A stretch of 64,000 bases of DNA, from the NCBI RefSeq assembly GCF_900089585.1, contig NZ_FLRH01000004.1, positions 1,419,001 through 1,483,000 of the forward strand, read 5' to 3'. Source of the DNA: Micromonospora sediminicola. GTDB lineage: Bacteria > Actinomycetota > Actinomycetes > Mycobacteriales > Micromonosporaceae. Position numbers and translations under genes: made by a program. The first letter of the stretch is position 1; each line of letters opens with the position of its first letter. Below are positions 8,281 to 20,613 of the stretch, in pieces. Under the pieces are notes generated by a model that did not search any database, was not told where the DNA came from, and saw only the letters and a list, made by a program, of their open reading frames with translations.

Positions 8281-8313
8281 CGACGGGCCCCGGCCGGTGG
8301 CCGGGGCCCGTCG
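8281..8313. terminator. Bidirectional terminator between the Rv3235-like gene and secA
   Basis: A perfect 15-base stem (8281-8295 with 8299-8313) closes a 3-base GGT loop midway between two convergent genes. It can serve both strands. Confidence 0.8.
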
Positions 8314-8324
8314 GGCTACCTGGG

Positions 8325-11234
<2,910 letters not shown>

Positions 11235-11394
11235 GGATCAACGCTCCCCTAGACGGTCTCGAACCATCGTAGGCGTTCCGGCGCGGCGATGGTCACTGGT
11301 GGCGGTGGTCCGGGTCTGCGAACCCGACATAACGCCGCGACCGCACGCCGAGGGCCGCCAATCGGGTTACGCCGTCGGCGAACGATCCGGCACG

Positions 11395-12561
11395 ATGGCT
11401 CGGATGGAGCCTGTGGAGATCATCGAGGACGGGCTGTTGCTACGCCCCTGGCGGGCCACGGACGCCGACGCGGTGCACCGGGCCTGCCAGGATCCGGACA
11501 TCCGGCGCTGGACCACCGTACCTCGCCCGTACCTGCCCGAACACGCCGTCGCGTTCGTGACCACGATCAGCGCCACCGCCTGGGCGCAGGGCACCGGAGC
11601 GCCGTTCGCGGTCCGCGACGCGGCCACCGGCGAGCTGCTCGCCTCGTGCGGTCTGGTCTCCGTCGACCACGCGCTCGACTCGGGCGAGGTGGGCTACTGG
11701 ACCGCGCCGTGGGCCCGGGGACGGGGCGTCGCGGTCCGCGCCGTCCGGGCGGTGGCCCGCTGGGCCTTCGACGCGCTCAAGCTGCGCCGGATCACCTGGC
11801 AGGCCGAGATCGGCAACCACGCGTCCCGGCTGGTCGCGCTGCGGGCCGGCTTCCGGGTCGAGGGCGAACTGCGGCTGGCCCAGCCGGCGGAGGGCGGCCG
11901 CCCGGAGGGGTGGATCGGCTCCCTCCTGCCGGCCGATCTGGCCGCGCCGGGCGATCCCGTCCCGTACGGTCCGGACACGCTCCAGGCCCGCCGGGCGGCG
12001 GTCTTCGGCCGCCCGCAGCCCGTCCTGTTCACCACCGCCGGCGACACCGAGCTGCGGCTGCGCGCGCTGGAGGAGCGGGACCTGGCCGAGGTCACCCGCA
12101 CCTGCCAGGACGAGCAGACCGTGCGCTGGACCACGGTGCCGCACCCCTACCGGCCCGAACACGCCGAGGGCTTCCTGCGCGACCTGGTGCGCCCGGCGTG
12201 GGCGCGCGGCACCGCCGCGACGTTCGCGGTGGCCGACCCGGAGGACCGCTACGTCGCCTCGCTCGACCTGCGGATCCTCCCTGGCGACCCGCTGGTGGCC
12301 GACGTCGGCTTCATGACCGCCCCGCACGCGCGGGGTCGGGGCTACCTGCCGGCCGCGCTCACCGCGGTCTGCGCCTGGGGTTTCACCACGCTCGGCCTGG
12401 CCCGGGTCGAGTGGCGGGCCAACGTGGGGAACACCGCGTCCCGCCGGGCGGCCGAGAAGGCCGGCTTCACCGTCGAGGGCACGCTGCGCGGCGGCGTCCA
12501 GCACCGCGGCGAGCGGCACGACGTGTGGGTCGGCGGGCTGCTGGCGGGAGACCTGACATGA
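11395..12561 (+). CDS. Tandem GNAT-domain acetyltransferase (RimJ/RimL type, two domains)
   Basis: A 388-residue protein made of two GCN5-related N-acetyltransferase domains, about residues 5-180 and 210-388. Both carry the acetyl-CoA loop: WARGRGVAVRAVRAVARWAF in the first, HARGRGYLPAALTAVCAWGF in the second. Both also share the RimJ/RimL-like WTTVPxPYxPEHA stretch and the closing N-ASRxxxxxAGF pattern. The two domains are clearly duplicates of one another. The substrate is unknown; ribosomal-protein or small-molecule amines are possible. ATG 11395 is taken as start, with ATG 11404 an alternative; neither has a strong ribosome site. The gene overlaps the next one by ATGA. Confidence 0.85.
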   Translation: MARMEPVEIIEDGLLLRPWRATDADAVHRACQDPDIRRWTTVPRPYLPEHAVAFVTTISATAWAQGTGAPFAVRDAATGELLASCGLVSVDHALDSGEVGYWTAPWARGRGVAVRAVRAVARWAFDALKLRRITWQAEIGNHASRLVALRAGFRVEGELRLAQPAEGGRPEGWIGSLLPADLAAPGDPVPYGPDTLQARRAAVFGRPQPVLFTTAGDTELRLRALEERDLAEVTRTCQDEQTVRWTTVPHPYRPEHAEGFLRDLVRPAWARGTAATFAVADPEDRYVASLDLRILPGDPLVADVGFMTAPHARGRGYLPAALTAVCAWGFTTLGLARVEWRANVGNTASRRAAEKAGFTVEGTLRGGVQHRGERHDVWVGGLLAGDLT

Positions 12562-13664
12562 CCCCGGAGACGATCGAGGGGTACGGGGTACGGCTGCGGC
12601 CGTGCGCTCCGGCCGACGTACCCGGCACGGTGGCCGGCCTGACCGACCCGGAGTCCCGCCGGTTCATGCCCTTCCTGCCCGACCCGTACGACGCCGACGC
12701 CGCCCGGTGGTGGATCACCGAGGGCGCACCGGCGGCCCGGGCAGCCGGCGGAGCCGCCTACACGATCGCCGACCCGGCCACCGACCGGCTGCTCGGCAGC
12801 ATCGGCCTGACCCGGCTCAGCGCGGAGCGGGCGACGTACGAGATCGGCTACTGGGTGGGCCCGTCGGCACGCGGCCGGGGCGTGGCGACCGCCGCCACCC
12901 GGCTGCTGAGTGAGCAGGCGTTCGCGGCCGGGGCGGGCCGGTTGGAGCTGCTCACCCGCGCGGAGAACGTGCCGAGCCAGCGCATCGCGCTGGCCTGCGG
13001 CTACCGGCACGAGGGGGTGCGCCGGGCGGCGGGTGCGGGCCTCGCCGGCGCACGTCACGACCTGGTCGCCTGGGTGCGGCTGGCCGACGACCCGCCCGGG
13101 CCGACCGCCCGCCCGCTGCCGGACCTGCCCGACGGCCGGCTCACCGACGGCGTCGTGACGGTGCGCCGGGTGGAACCGGCGGACACGGACGCGCTGCACC
13201 GCCTGCACACGCTGCCGGAGGTGGTGGCGAACCGGGTGCCGCCGGTGCCCCCGGAGCGGGAGGCGGTCGCCCGACGCTGCCGGCTCGCGGCGAGCAACTG
13301 GCTGGCCGGCGACGCCGCCGACCTGGCGATCCTCGACGCGGTGACCGGCGCGTTCGTCGGTGGCTGCGCCCTCGTCCACGACGAGCCGGCGACCGGCCAG
13401 GCCATGCTGGGCTACAGCCTGCTGCCCGAGGCGCGGGGGCGCGGGCTGGCCGCCCGGACGGTCCGGCTGGTCTCCGGGTGGGCGTTCGACGTCGGGGTGG
13501 CCCGCCTCTGGGCCGGCACGCGGCCGGAGAACGTCGCCTCCCAGCGGGTGCTGGAACGGGCCGGCTTCCGGCGGGAGGGGCTGCTGCGCGGGCGGCTGCC
13601 CGGCGTGAACGGCACCCGTACCGATTCGGTGATCTTCGGCCGACTGGCCACGGACGGAGAGTGA
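12558..13664 (+). CDS. Second tandem GNAT-domain acetyltransferase
   Basis: A 368-residue protein, again with two GNAT domains (about residues 5-175 and 195-368). The acetyl-CoA loops are SARGRGVATAATRLL and EARGRGLAARTVRLV, and both domains end with ENVxSQRxxxxxGxxxEG. The start ATG 12558 overlaps the previous stop codon and has GGGAG upstream, so the two genes are translationally coupled. Together they encode four GNAT domains. The substrate cannot be inferred. A hairpin terminator begins at the stop codon. Confidence 0.85.
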   Translation: MTPETIEGYGVRLRPCAPADVPGTVAGLTDPESRRFMPFLPDPYDADAARWWITEGAPAARAAGGAAYTIADPATDRLLGSIGLTRLSAERATYEIGYWVGPSARGRGVATAATRLLSEQAFAAGAGRLELLTRAENVPSQRIALACGYRHEGVRRAAGAGLAGARHDLVAWVRLADDPPGPTARPLPDLPDGRLTDGVVTVRRVEPADTDALHRLHTLPEVVANRVPPVPPEREAVARRCRLAASNWLAGDAADLAILDAVTGAFVGGCALVHDEPATGQAMLGYSLLPEARGRGLAARTVRLVSGWAFDVGVARLWAGTRPENVASQRVLERAGFRREGLLRGRLPGVNGTRTDSVIFGRLATDGE

Positions 13665-13694
13665 GTGGAGCCCCGCGAGCGCGGGGCCCCACTC
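13663..13694. terminator. Bidirectional terminator between GNAT gene and hpf
   Basis: GAGTGG-A-GCCCCGC (13663-13676) pairs with GCGGGGC-C-CCACTC (13681-13694), with one internal A/C mismatch and a GAGC loop. It lies between convergent genes and can serve both. Confidence 0.7.
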
Positions 13695-13708
13695 GTCCGG
13701 TCAAGGGG

Positions 13709-14353
13709 TCAGGTGCCGAGCGAGATGATGCCGTAGTCGTACGCGCGCCGGCGGTAGACCACACTCGGGCGGCCGGACTCCTTGTCCTGGAACAGGTAGA
13801 AGTCGTGCCCGACGAGTTCCATCTGGAACAGCGCGTCGTCGACGGTCATCGGCTCGGCGGGGTGGACCTTCTCCCGGGCGATGTGCCACGGCTGGTCGTC
13901 GGGTTCCTCGAAGTCGCTCTCGTCCGGACGGTCGGCGACGGCGGTGGCCGCACCGTGGCCGTTCAGCACCGCCAGGCCGGGCCCGTCCAGGTCGGCCACC
14001 GGAAGACCGGCGGTCGCGGCGGCCACGGAGAGCGGCGCGTGCCGCCCGCGGTGCACCCGGCGGCGGTCGGCCGCCCGGCGGAACCGGGTGTCCAGCTTGG
14101 CGATGGCGGCGTCGAGCGCGCTGTAGAAGTCGTTCGTGCAGGCCTCGGCCCGGATCACCGGACCCCGCGTGACGCAGGTGATCTCCACCCGCTGGCAGTG
14201 GTCGGCCTGGCGCGGATTGCGCTCGTGGAACAACTCGACGTCCACGCGAATGAGTTTGTGGTCGTAGCGTTCGATTTTCGCGAGCTTCTCGGCTACGTGC
14301 ACCCGGTAATGGTCCGGCACTTCGACGTTACGGCCCTTGACCACGATGTCCAC
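13709..14353 (-). CDS. hpf: Ribosome hibernation promoting factor, long form
   Basis: Long HPF dimerises 70S ribosomes into inactive 100S particles in stationary phase or stress. The 214-residue protein has the N-terminal S30AE ribosome-binding domain (residues 1-100, starting VDIVVKGRNVEVPDHY). A variable linker follows, then the C-terminal dimerisation domain (about 155-214, with KPMTVDDAL-like EPMTVDDALFQMELVGHDFY and YRRRAYDYGII). The start is the GTG at 14353 with GGGAGG upstream. It lies between secA and comF as in mycobacteria. Expression is expected to be stress-linked, but I found no clear alternative-sigma promoter in the 251 bases upstream. Confidence 0.95.
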   Translation of the reverse strand: MDIVVKGRNVEVPDHYRVHVAEKLAKIERYDHKLIRVDVELFHERNPRQADHCQRVEITCVTRGPVIRAEACTNDFYSALDAAIAKLDTRFRRAADRRRVHRGRHAPLSVAAATAGLPVADLDGPGLAVLNGHGAATAVADRPDESDFEEPDDQPWHIAREKVHPAEPMTVDDALFQMELVGHDFYLFQDKESGRPSVVYRRRAYDYGIISLGT

Positions 14354-14604
14354 GTGACCTCCCTTGTTCGGACGGTCGTTCGGTCCGGATCTTCCGGTCG
14401 ACGCACCCGGGGAGGGCCCCGCTCGGCGTCCACCGGTGGTGTACGGCTACGCCTCCTTCCAGTGCCGGGGGAAGGTTGGCATCCTCACTACCCCCGACAC
14501 CGAAACGCTAACTCCTGTTCGGCCACCCGTCACCCCCGGTTGCCGAAGGCGGTCGCGAAATTTAACAGCTCATACACCATGGGGTGAAACGGATACACGA
14601 AGCG
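14354..14604 (-). other. Upstream region of hpf
   Basis: The 251 bases between comF and hpf contain no gene. On the minus strand TAAATT (14564-14559) is a possible -10 box in the only A+T-rich patch, without a good -35 partner. I did not find a convincing SigB/SigF or SigR-type promoter. Confidence 0.3.
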
Positions 14605-15300
14605 TCACCGAAGCCGCCGCTTTTGCGTTGCGGCGAGCACCGCCGCGGCCTTTGGCGTCATTCCCGCGCGGTGCAATATCCGGCTCACCGCCGCGAGCGT
14701 GGCCCCGGTGGTGACGATGTCGTCGAGCAGCACCACGGCGCCGACCGCGGGGACCGTACGCCGCAGCCGGAACGCGGCGTACGCCGCGGCCGCCCGACCG
14801 GCGCTGTCCAGCTCCACCGAGTCCGGGCGCGGCAGCGCCCGCAACGGCCGCAGCACGCGGACCGGCCAGCCGGCCGCGCGCAGCCGGGCCGCCGCCGGGC
14901 GGGCCAGCCGCTCCAGGTGGTCGCCGTAGCGGGCCCGGGCCGCGCGGGCGGTGTCCGGCACCGCCACCAGCGTCACCGGGCCGGGCGGCCCCACGGCCTC
15001 GGCGACCACCTCGGCCAGCAACGCCCCCAGCGGCCGGGCCAGCCCGTGCCGACCCCGTTCCTTGTACGCCAGCAGCCCCTCGCGCAACGCGCCGCCGTAC
15101 GGCCCGAGGGCGACACAGGGCGGCAGGTCCGGTGGGGCCGGATCGGGGCGGGTCGGCGCGGGACGCAACGACTCCAGCTCGTCCACGCAGCGCGGGCAGA
15201 AGCCCCGTCGCAGCCCCGGGGAGCGCGCCGCGCAGCCGGCGCACCCGGCGGGCAGCACCAGGTCGGTCAGGTCCGCCCAGAGCCCGCCCAGGTCCGGCAC
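14605..15300 (-). CDS. ComF-family phosphoribosyltransferase-like protein
   Basis: A 231-residue protein with an N-terminal four-cysteine zinc ribbon (Cys20, 23, 35, 38) and a C-terminal phosphoribosyltransferase fold. The PRPP-binding signature is VVLLDDIVTTGATL. In naturally competent bacteria ComF works in DNA uptake, but actinobacteria carry the gene without a known competence pathway, so its role here is undefined. GTG 15300 is chosen since the GAGG ribosome site overlaps the lpqB stop codon 8 bases earlier, implying coupling. It is the last gene of mtrA-mtrB-lpqB-comF. Confidence 0.88.
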   Translation of the reverse strand: MPDLGGLWADLTDLVLPAGCAGCAARSPGLRRGFCPRCVDELESLRPAPTRPDPAPPDLPPCVALGPYGGALREGLLAYKERGRHGLARPLGALLAEVVAEAVGPPGPVTLVAVPDTARAARARYGDHLERLARPAAARLRAAGWPVRVLRPLRALPRPDSVELDSAGRAAAAYAAFRLRRTVPAVGAVVLLDDIVTTGATLAAVSRILHRAGMTPKAAAVLAATQKRRLR

Positions 15301-15307
15301 CGTGACC

Positions 15308-17107
15308 TCAGAAGAGGAAGAAGGGCGCGGTCGGGTTGGCCGACCGACCGCCCGCCGGCACGTCCAGCACCTGTTCCGGCGTGACGAAGTCGATCGGGTT
15401 GTTGCGCCAGGCGCCGCCGTTCGTCTCGAACATGAAGGAGAGCGCCGGCAGGCCGCTGTCCCCACCACCGGGATACGCCGCCAACTGGGTCACCGGCGCG
15501 CCGATCTCGGAGGCCAGCGGCGGTTCCCAGGCGCCGTCCACGGTGAGCTGGTGGATCGCCGATCGCCGGTCCGGGTCGTTGCCGGCGACGACCAGCTCGT
15601 TCTCGGTGATCCAGTCGACCGCGGTCACGCCGGTGAGCTGCGTGGGCAGCGCCCGGGGCTGCCCCAGGGTCACCACGCCACCCTCGACGTTGACCGGCGC
15701 GACGTAGACGACGCCGCCGCTGACCAGCGCGATCCGGTGGCCGTCGAGGGACCCCGCCACCGCCACCACGTTCCCGGAGACGTTCAGCGGGACCAGGCTC
15801 GTCCGGGCCGTCCCGTCGAACCGGTACAGCTTGCCGTCGGCCGCCACCAGGCCCGTCGCGCGGTCCTTGTCCAGGGAGCGCAGCCAGGTGGGTCGGCTCA
15901 TCGAGCGGAAGGTGGTGGGACCGGCGGTGAACACCGCGACGGGCGCCGGACCGGTGCCCACCTTGAGCCGTTGCCGTCCCGACGCGGTCACCACCAGCGC
16001 GGCGAGCACCTGGTCGTCGGCCCGGGCCAGGGACGCGGAGACCACGTTACGGTTCTGCGCGGCCGGCAACGGGACGGCCTCCCGCCGCTCGTCGCCGATG
16101 GCGAGGGGGTGGATGGCGGCGTCGTAGACGCTGAACCGCGTCGGGGCCGCGCCACGCGGGTAGGCGGGATGGGTGGCGCGTTCCCGTTGCAGGTCGACGC
16201 TGAACCGTTTCTGGTTCTGGATCTTCAGGTCGAGCTGCCCGGTCAGCTCGGGCAACGACCACGCCAACTGGGTGCCCAGCCGGGCCAGCCGCTGCTCGTT
16301 GGCCCCCGGCATGGTCAGGTTGACCTCCCACTGGGAGTCCTGCCCGGTGGCGTTGTTGATCGGCCGGGTGCCGTCGGGCAGCCCGGTCACCCCCGGGGAC
16401 AACCAGTCGGACGGACCGCCGGCCAGCCACTTCACCACCTCGGTGACCCGTCGCTCGGCCGGCACCGACGAGGGCAGGTAGCGCAGGTCGGGCACCAGGC
16501 GGGTCAGGTCCGAGTTCCAGAAGTAGACGGTGCGCGACCGGTAGTACTCGCGCAGCGCCGTGTCCGTGGTCAGCAGCACGTTCGGCAGCTCGGTGATCAG
16601 CAGCCCGGTCCCGGCCGGTCCGGCCCGGCGCAGCTGGAACGTGTAGTCGGTCTCGGTGGCCCCCGGCGGCCCCAGCGTGCCGTCGGCGCGGAGCACGCCG
16701 ACCTGCTGCACCTTGATCGTCACGGTGAAGATGCCCTGGGGGTTGGCCGGGGTGCTCTCCGGCTTGGCCCGGAGCCGGACCACCGTCAGCTCGACCTCGC
16801 TGGTCTGCGGCTTGCCGGGCAGCAGGTCGCGGGCCTCCTCGGCGAGGAACGACCGGGCCCGGGTGTATGCCTGGTCGCGCTCCCCGGCGGCCGCGGCGCG
16901 CAGGTAGTTCTCGATGAACGGCACCGGCTCGTCGCTGTCGCCCGGCGCGGGCGGCGAGGCCGGGCTGCCGTTGAGCGAGCCGGCCTCGGCGGCGGGCACC
17001 GAGCCGTCGACCTGGACGTCCGTCTCGGCCGGGATGCCGCACCCGACCAGACCGGCGGGAAGCAGCACGCCGGCCAGCAGCACCGCAAGCAGGCGACGCG
17101 CCGTCAT
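15308..17107 (-). CDS. lpqB: Lipoprotein LpqB
   Basis: LpqB is a surface lipoprotein that binds the MtrB sensor domain and tunes its kinase activity. The 599-residue protein begins with a lipoprotein signal peptide ending in LVGC (Cys23). A GerMN domain follows around residues 60-270 (with RTVYFWNSDLTRLVPDLRYL), then a C-terminal beta-propeller-like half. Start ATG 17107 overlaps the mtrB stop by ATGA. The order mtrA-mtrB-lpqB is conserved across actinobacteria. Confidence 0.95.
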   Translation of the reverse strand: MTARRLLAVLLAGVLLPAGLVGCGIPAETDVQVDGSVPAAEAGSLNGSPASPPAPGDSDEPVPFIENYLRAAAAGERDQAYTRARSFLAEEARDLLPGKPQTSEVELTVVRLRAKPESTPANPQGIFTVTIKVQQVGVLRADGTLGPPGATETDYTFQLRRAGPAGTGLLITELPNVLLTTDTALREYYRSRTVYFWNSDLTRLVPDLRYLPSSVPAERRVTEVVKWLAGGPSDWLSPGVTGLPDGTRPINNATGQDSQWEVNLTMPGANEQRLARLGTQLAWSLPELTGQLDLKIQNQKRFSVDLQRERATHPAYPRGAAPTRFSVYDAAIHPLAIGDERREAVPLPAAQNRNVVSASLARADDQVLAALVVTASGRQRLKVGTGPAPVAVFTAGPTTFRSMSRPTWLRSLDKDRATGLVAADGKLYRFDGTARTSLVPLNVSGNVVAVAGSLDGHRIALVSGGVVYVAPVNVEGGVVTLGQPRALPTQLTGVTAVDWITENELVVAGNDPDRRSAIHQLTVDGAWEPPLASEIGAPVTQLAAYPGGGDSGLPALSFMFETNGGAWRNNPIDFVTPEQVLDVPAGGRSANPTAPFFLF

Positions 17108-18852
17108 CGGGCCACCTCTGCTCTGTCGGTGTCGGCGGGGCCGATGGCCAACGCCCCGGCGCCACTGCCCGGGCCGATGGCGAGCAGGCCGCCGTCGCGC
17201 GGGCCGCCGAACGGCAGGGTGGCGTCGGCCGGCACCAGCCGCAGCGGTGAGGTGGTGAGCCGGTCCCCGGCCCGGGCCGGCAGGGTGAGGCGGAACTGCG
17301 CGCCCTGCCCCGGCGCGCCCCACGCCTCCAGCCAGCCGCCGTGCAGCCGGGCGTCCTCCAGGCTGATCGACAGGCCCAGGCCGGTGCCCCCGGTCTGCCG
17401 GGCCCGGGACGGGTCGGCGCGCCAGAACCGGTTGAAGACCAGCTTCTCCTCGCCCGGCTTGAGGCCGACGCCGTGGTCCCGCACCGTGATCGCCACCGCG
17501 CTCTGGTCCATGCCCAGGGTGATCCGCACCGGCTTGGCCTCGCCGTGCTCGACCGCGTTGCCGACCAGGTTGCGCAGCACCCGCTCGACCCGGCGCGGGT
17601 CGACCTCGGCGATCACCGGCGTGTCCGGCAGCTCCAGCTCGATGGTCACCCCCACCCGCTCGGCCAGCCCGGCCAGCCGCTCGGTCACCCGGTGCACCAC
17701 CGGCACCAGGTCGGTCGGTTCGCTGTCCAGCACCGCGAAGCCGGCGTCGAACCGGCTGATCTCCAGCAGGTCGGTGAGCAGCTCCTCGAACCGGTCCAGC
17801 TCGGCCTGGAGCAGCTCGGCGCTGCGCGCCACCGCCGGGTCGAACTCGTCCCGCTCCGCGAAGATCAGGTCGGCCGCCATCCGGACCGTGGTCAACGGGG
17901 TGCGCAGCTCGTGCGAGACGTCCGAGGTGAACCGGCGTTGCAGCCGCGACATCTCCTCCAGCCGGAGGATCTGCCGTTGCAGGTTGGTCGCCATCTGGTT
18001 GAACGAGGCGGCGAGCAGGGCCAGGTCGTCCTCGCCGGAGACCACCATGCGCTGGTCGAGCAGGCCGGCGGAGAGGCGCTGGGCGGTGCGCGCGGCCACC
18101 CGGACCGGGGTCACCACCAGGCGGGTGACCAGGGCCGCCAGCAGGCCGAGCAGGAGCACCAGCGCGACGCCGGTGGCGACCACCGTCGCCCGGGCGTCGG
18201 CCGCCGTGCTGTCCTGCCGGGCCAGCGGTACGAGGTAGTAGAGCTCGACCTGCCCGAACCGGGTCGGCACCGGGGAGCCGTAGACCAGGTATTTGGTCCG
18301 CTCGCCGCCGAGCGTGCCGGTGCGGATCTGGTGGGCGACCTTGCCCGACGAGACGGCGGCCCGCAGCTCGTCGCCGATCACCGGGCGCACCGGCACGTCC
18401 GGTGAGGTGCGCGGCTCGATGAACTCGGCGAAGTTGTCGGCGGTGATCGCCACCACCACCCCGCTGGTCTGCGCCGGGTCACCGCCGGCCAGATAGTTGA
18501 CCGTGCCGTCGATGGTGTCCTGGAGCTGCGCCTCCTGCGGCTGGCTGTAGAGGTTGAACTGCTTCGCCGCGTATTCGCTGCCGTTGCTCAGCCGGGCCCG
18601 CACGTCGGTCTCGGCGTTCTCCAGCAGGATGTTGGTGATCTTGTCGGCGATCAGGTAGGCGAAACCGCCCACCAGCAGACTCGACGCCACGAGTGTGATG
18701 GTGACCACGCGGACCTGGAGCGAGCGCCGCCAGGCCTGGTGCACACCGGCGGCGAACCGCGCCGACCGGCCGGCCAGGACGCGCCACAGCGCCCACGCGG
18801 CGGATGGCCGGCGGGGCGCGGTCGGCGGGTCGGGCAGCGGGGTGGTCACCAC
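17104..18852 (-). CDS. mtrB: Sensor histidine kinase MtrB
   Basis: MtrB is the membrane kinase of the MtrAB system, which coordinates cell-wall metabolism with DNA replication and division. The 582-residue protein has a first membrane helix near residues 48-69 and an extracellular sensor region of about 150 residues. A second helix and HAMP domain follow, then the H-box VSHELRTPLTTVRM, and ATP-binding motifs NLVGNAVEHG, DHGVGL and GGTGLGLSI. The kinase core is followed by a short Pro/Gly-rich tail. GTG 18852 is the listed start, with GTG 18849 also possible; 13 bases separate it from mtrA. Confidence 0.96.
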   Translation of the reverse strand: MVTTPLPDPPTAPRRPSAAWALWRVLAGRSARFAAGVHQAWRRSLQVRVVTITLVASSLLVGGFAYLIADKITNILLENAETDVRARLSNGSEYAAKQFNLYSQPQEAQLQDTIDGTVNYLAGGDPAQTSGVVVAITADNFAEFIEPRTSPDVPVRPVIGDELRAAVSSGKVAHQIRTGTLGGERTKYLVYGSPVPTRFGQVELYYLVPLARQDSTAADARATVVATGVALVLLLGLLAALVTRLVVTPVRVAARTAQRLSAGLLDQRMVVSGEDDLALLAASFNQMATNLQRQILRLEEMSRLQRRFTSDVSHELRTPLTTVRMAADLIFAERDEFDPAVARSAELLQAELDRFEELLTDLLEISRFDAGFAVLDSEPTDLVPVVHRVTERLAGLAERVGVTIELELPDTPVIAEVDPRRVERVLRNLVGNAVEHGEAKPVRITLGMDQSAVAITVRDHGVGLKPGEEKLVFNRFWRADPSRARQTGGTGLGLSISLEDARLHGGWLEAWGAPGQGAQFRLTLPARAGDRLTTSPLRLVPADATLPFGGPRDGGLLAIGPGSGAGALAIGPADTDRAEVAR

Positions 18853-18865
18853 AGTGCTGACCAGG

Positions 18866-19555
18866 CTATCCGGTGCCCGCCTTGTAGCCCACGCCCCGGA
18901 CGGTCAGGATGATTTCGGGTCGCTCCGGATCCGGCTCGATCTTGGCCCGGAGCCGCTGCACGTGCACGTTGACCAGGCGGGTGTCGGCCGCGTGCCGGTA
19001 GCCCCACACCTGCTCCAGCAGCACCTCGCGGGTGAAGACCTGGCGCGGCTTGCGGGCGAGCGCGACCAGCAGGTCGAACTCCAGCGGCGTCAGCTTCACC
19101 TCCTCGCCGTCCCGGCTGACCGTGTGCGCCGGCACGTCGATGGTGATCTGGTTGCCCGGCGGCCCGATGGTGAGCAGCTCCGGCGCGACGTCCTCGCCGC
19201 GGCGCAGCCGGGCCCGCATCCGGGCCACCAGCTCCTTGGGCTTGAACGGCTTGACCACGTAGTCGTCGGCGCCGGACTCCAGCCCCAGCACCACGTCGAC
19301 GGTGTCGCTCTTGGCGGTCAGCATCACGATGGGCACGCCGGACTCGGACCGGATCGCGCGGGCCACGTCGATGCCGCTCATGCCGGGCAGCATCAGGTCG
19401 AGCAGGACGATGTCGGGCCGGCTGTCGCGGAACGCGGCCAGCGCGCGTTCTCCGTCCGCGACGAAGGACGGCACGAAGCCCTCGCTGCGCAGCACGATGC
19501 CGAGCATCTCGGCGAGGGCGGGGTCGTCGTCGACCACGAGTACCCGGGCTCTCAT
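18866..19555 (-). CDS. mtrA: Response regulator MtrA
   Basis: MtrA is an OmpR-family DNA-binding response regulator, partner of MtrB and essential in mycobacteria. The 229-residue protein has the receiver domain with acidic pocket VVDDD and the phosphoacceptor Asp53 in LLDLMLPG, and Lys in VVKPFKPKEL. The winged-helix domain covers about residues 130-229 and ends with RLRAKIEPDPERPEIILTV. ATG 19555 lacks an obvious ribosome site; the sequence GATAAACCCC precedes it. It heads the mtrA-mtrB-lpqB-comF operon. Confidence 0.97.
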   Translation of the reverse strand: MRARVLVVDDDPALAEMLGIVLRSEGFVPSFVADGERALAAFRDSRPDIVLLDLMLPGMSGIDVARAIRSESGVPIVMLTAKSDTVDVVLGLESGADDYVVKPFKPKELVARMRARLRRGEDVAPELLTIGPPGNQITIDVPAHTVSRDGEEVKLTPLEFDLLVALARKPRQVFTREVLLEQVWGYRHAADTRLVNVHVQRLRAKIEPDPERPEIILTVRGVGYKAGTG

Positions 19556-19770
19556 GGGGTTTATCGTTCCATCCCCGTTCGTTCGGAGGGTTCGGCGTCT
19601 TCACCGGCACGGTAGCGCCGAGCGGGCCCGCGCACCACAGCCGACGGCGTGGCCGCCCCGCGTGGCGTGCCGCGGCGGACGGGTCAACCGGATGCCGACC
19701 CGTCGTGCAACCATGATCCCCCGGGCGCCGCGTCGCCCGCCACCTCTACCCTGCCCGCCCAGGAGTACGC

Positions 19771-20613
19771 GTGCCCGACGCCGGCCCGATCGCGGTGCTC
19801 CCGCGCCGCCCGCTGACCGTCGGCGAGCTGCTCGACGCCGCCGTGCTGCTGCTGCGCGACCAGGCCCGGGTGCTGCTCCCGCTCGCCGTGGCGCTGGCCC
19901 TGGCCGAGCAGGCCCTGCTGTACCCGCTGCGGACGCTGGCCGACGTCCACCCGCCCGGCTGGTGGCCCACCGACCAGCAACGCTTCGGCTGGTACTGGCT
20001 GCTGCTCGCGGTCGGCGCCGGCACCGAGGCGGCGATCGTCGCGCTGCTGGGCAATCCGGCCGCGCGCGGCGGGGCGGCCGCGCTGCTGGGCCGTCGCCCC
20101 GGCCCGGCCGAGGTGCTCCGCGCGGCCCGTCCGGGCGCGACCCTGCTGGCGGCGGCCGCGGTCGGGCTCGCCGTCGGCACCGCCGGGCTGGCCGGACCGG
20201 CCTGGTTCGTGGCGTACGGGCTGCTCGGTCTGGTCGTGCCGGCGCTGGTGCTGGACGGGGTGCCGGCGCACCGGGCGGCGGGGCGGGCGGTCCGGCTGGC
20301 CGGGCGCCTCGGCGGTCGCGCCGCCGGCATCCGGTTGCTCGGCTACCTCGGCTGGTGGCTGGTCCGCGTCGGCATCGGGCTGGGCGTCCCGTACGGGCTC
20401 GGTCTGCTGGGCCTGTTCGACGTGTCGGCGTGGGCGCTGCCGCTGGCCGTGGCCGCCCAGGTCGCGGTGAACGCGCTCGCCTACCCGGCGCTGGCCTGCC
20501 TGGACGCGGTGCTGCACCTGGAGACCCGGATGCGCACCGAGGGGCTGGACATCCGGCTCTCCCGGGCGCCGGCCGGCGTACCCGAGCCCGTGCTGCTGGC
20601 GGCACCGCGGTGA
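19771..20613 (+). CDS. Multi-pass membrane protein at the head of a MoxR/DUF58 operon
   Basis: A 280-residue protein with about six hydrophobic segments (near residues 28-45, 72-90, 115-150, 183-205, 210-235) and a soluble C-terminus. The N-terminus PRRPLTVGELLDAAVLLLRD resembles the family of glycerophosphodiesterase-membrane-domain-like proteins that often open MoxR operons. No catalytic motif is visible. GTG 19771 has CAGGAG 5 bases upstream. Its stop codon overlaps the start of the DUF4129 gene (GTGA), so the two are coupled. The specific role is unknown. Confidence 0.82.
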   Translation: MPDAGPIAVLPRRPLTVGELLDAAVLLLRDQARVLLPLAVALALAEQALLYPLRTLADVHPPGWWPTDQQRFGWYWLLLAVGAGTEAAIVALLGNPAARGGAAALLGRRPGPAEVLRAARPGATLLAAAAVGLAVGTAGLAGPAWFVAYGLLGLVVPALVLDGVPAHRAAGRAVRLAGRLGGRAAGIRLLGYLGWWLVRVGIGLGVPYGLGLLGLFDVSAWALPLAVAAQVAVNALAYPALACLDAVLHLETRMRTEGLDIRLSRAPAGVPEPVLLAAPR

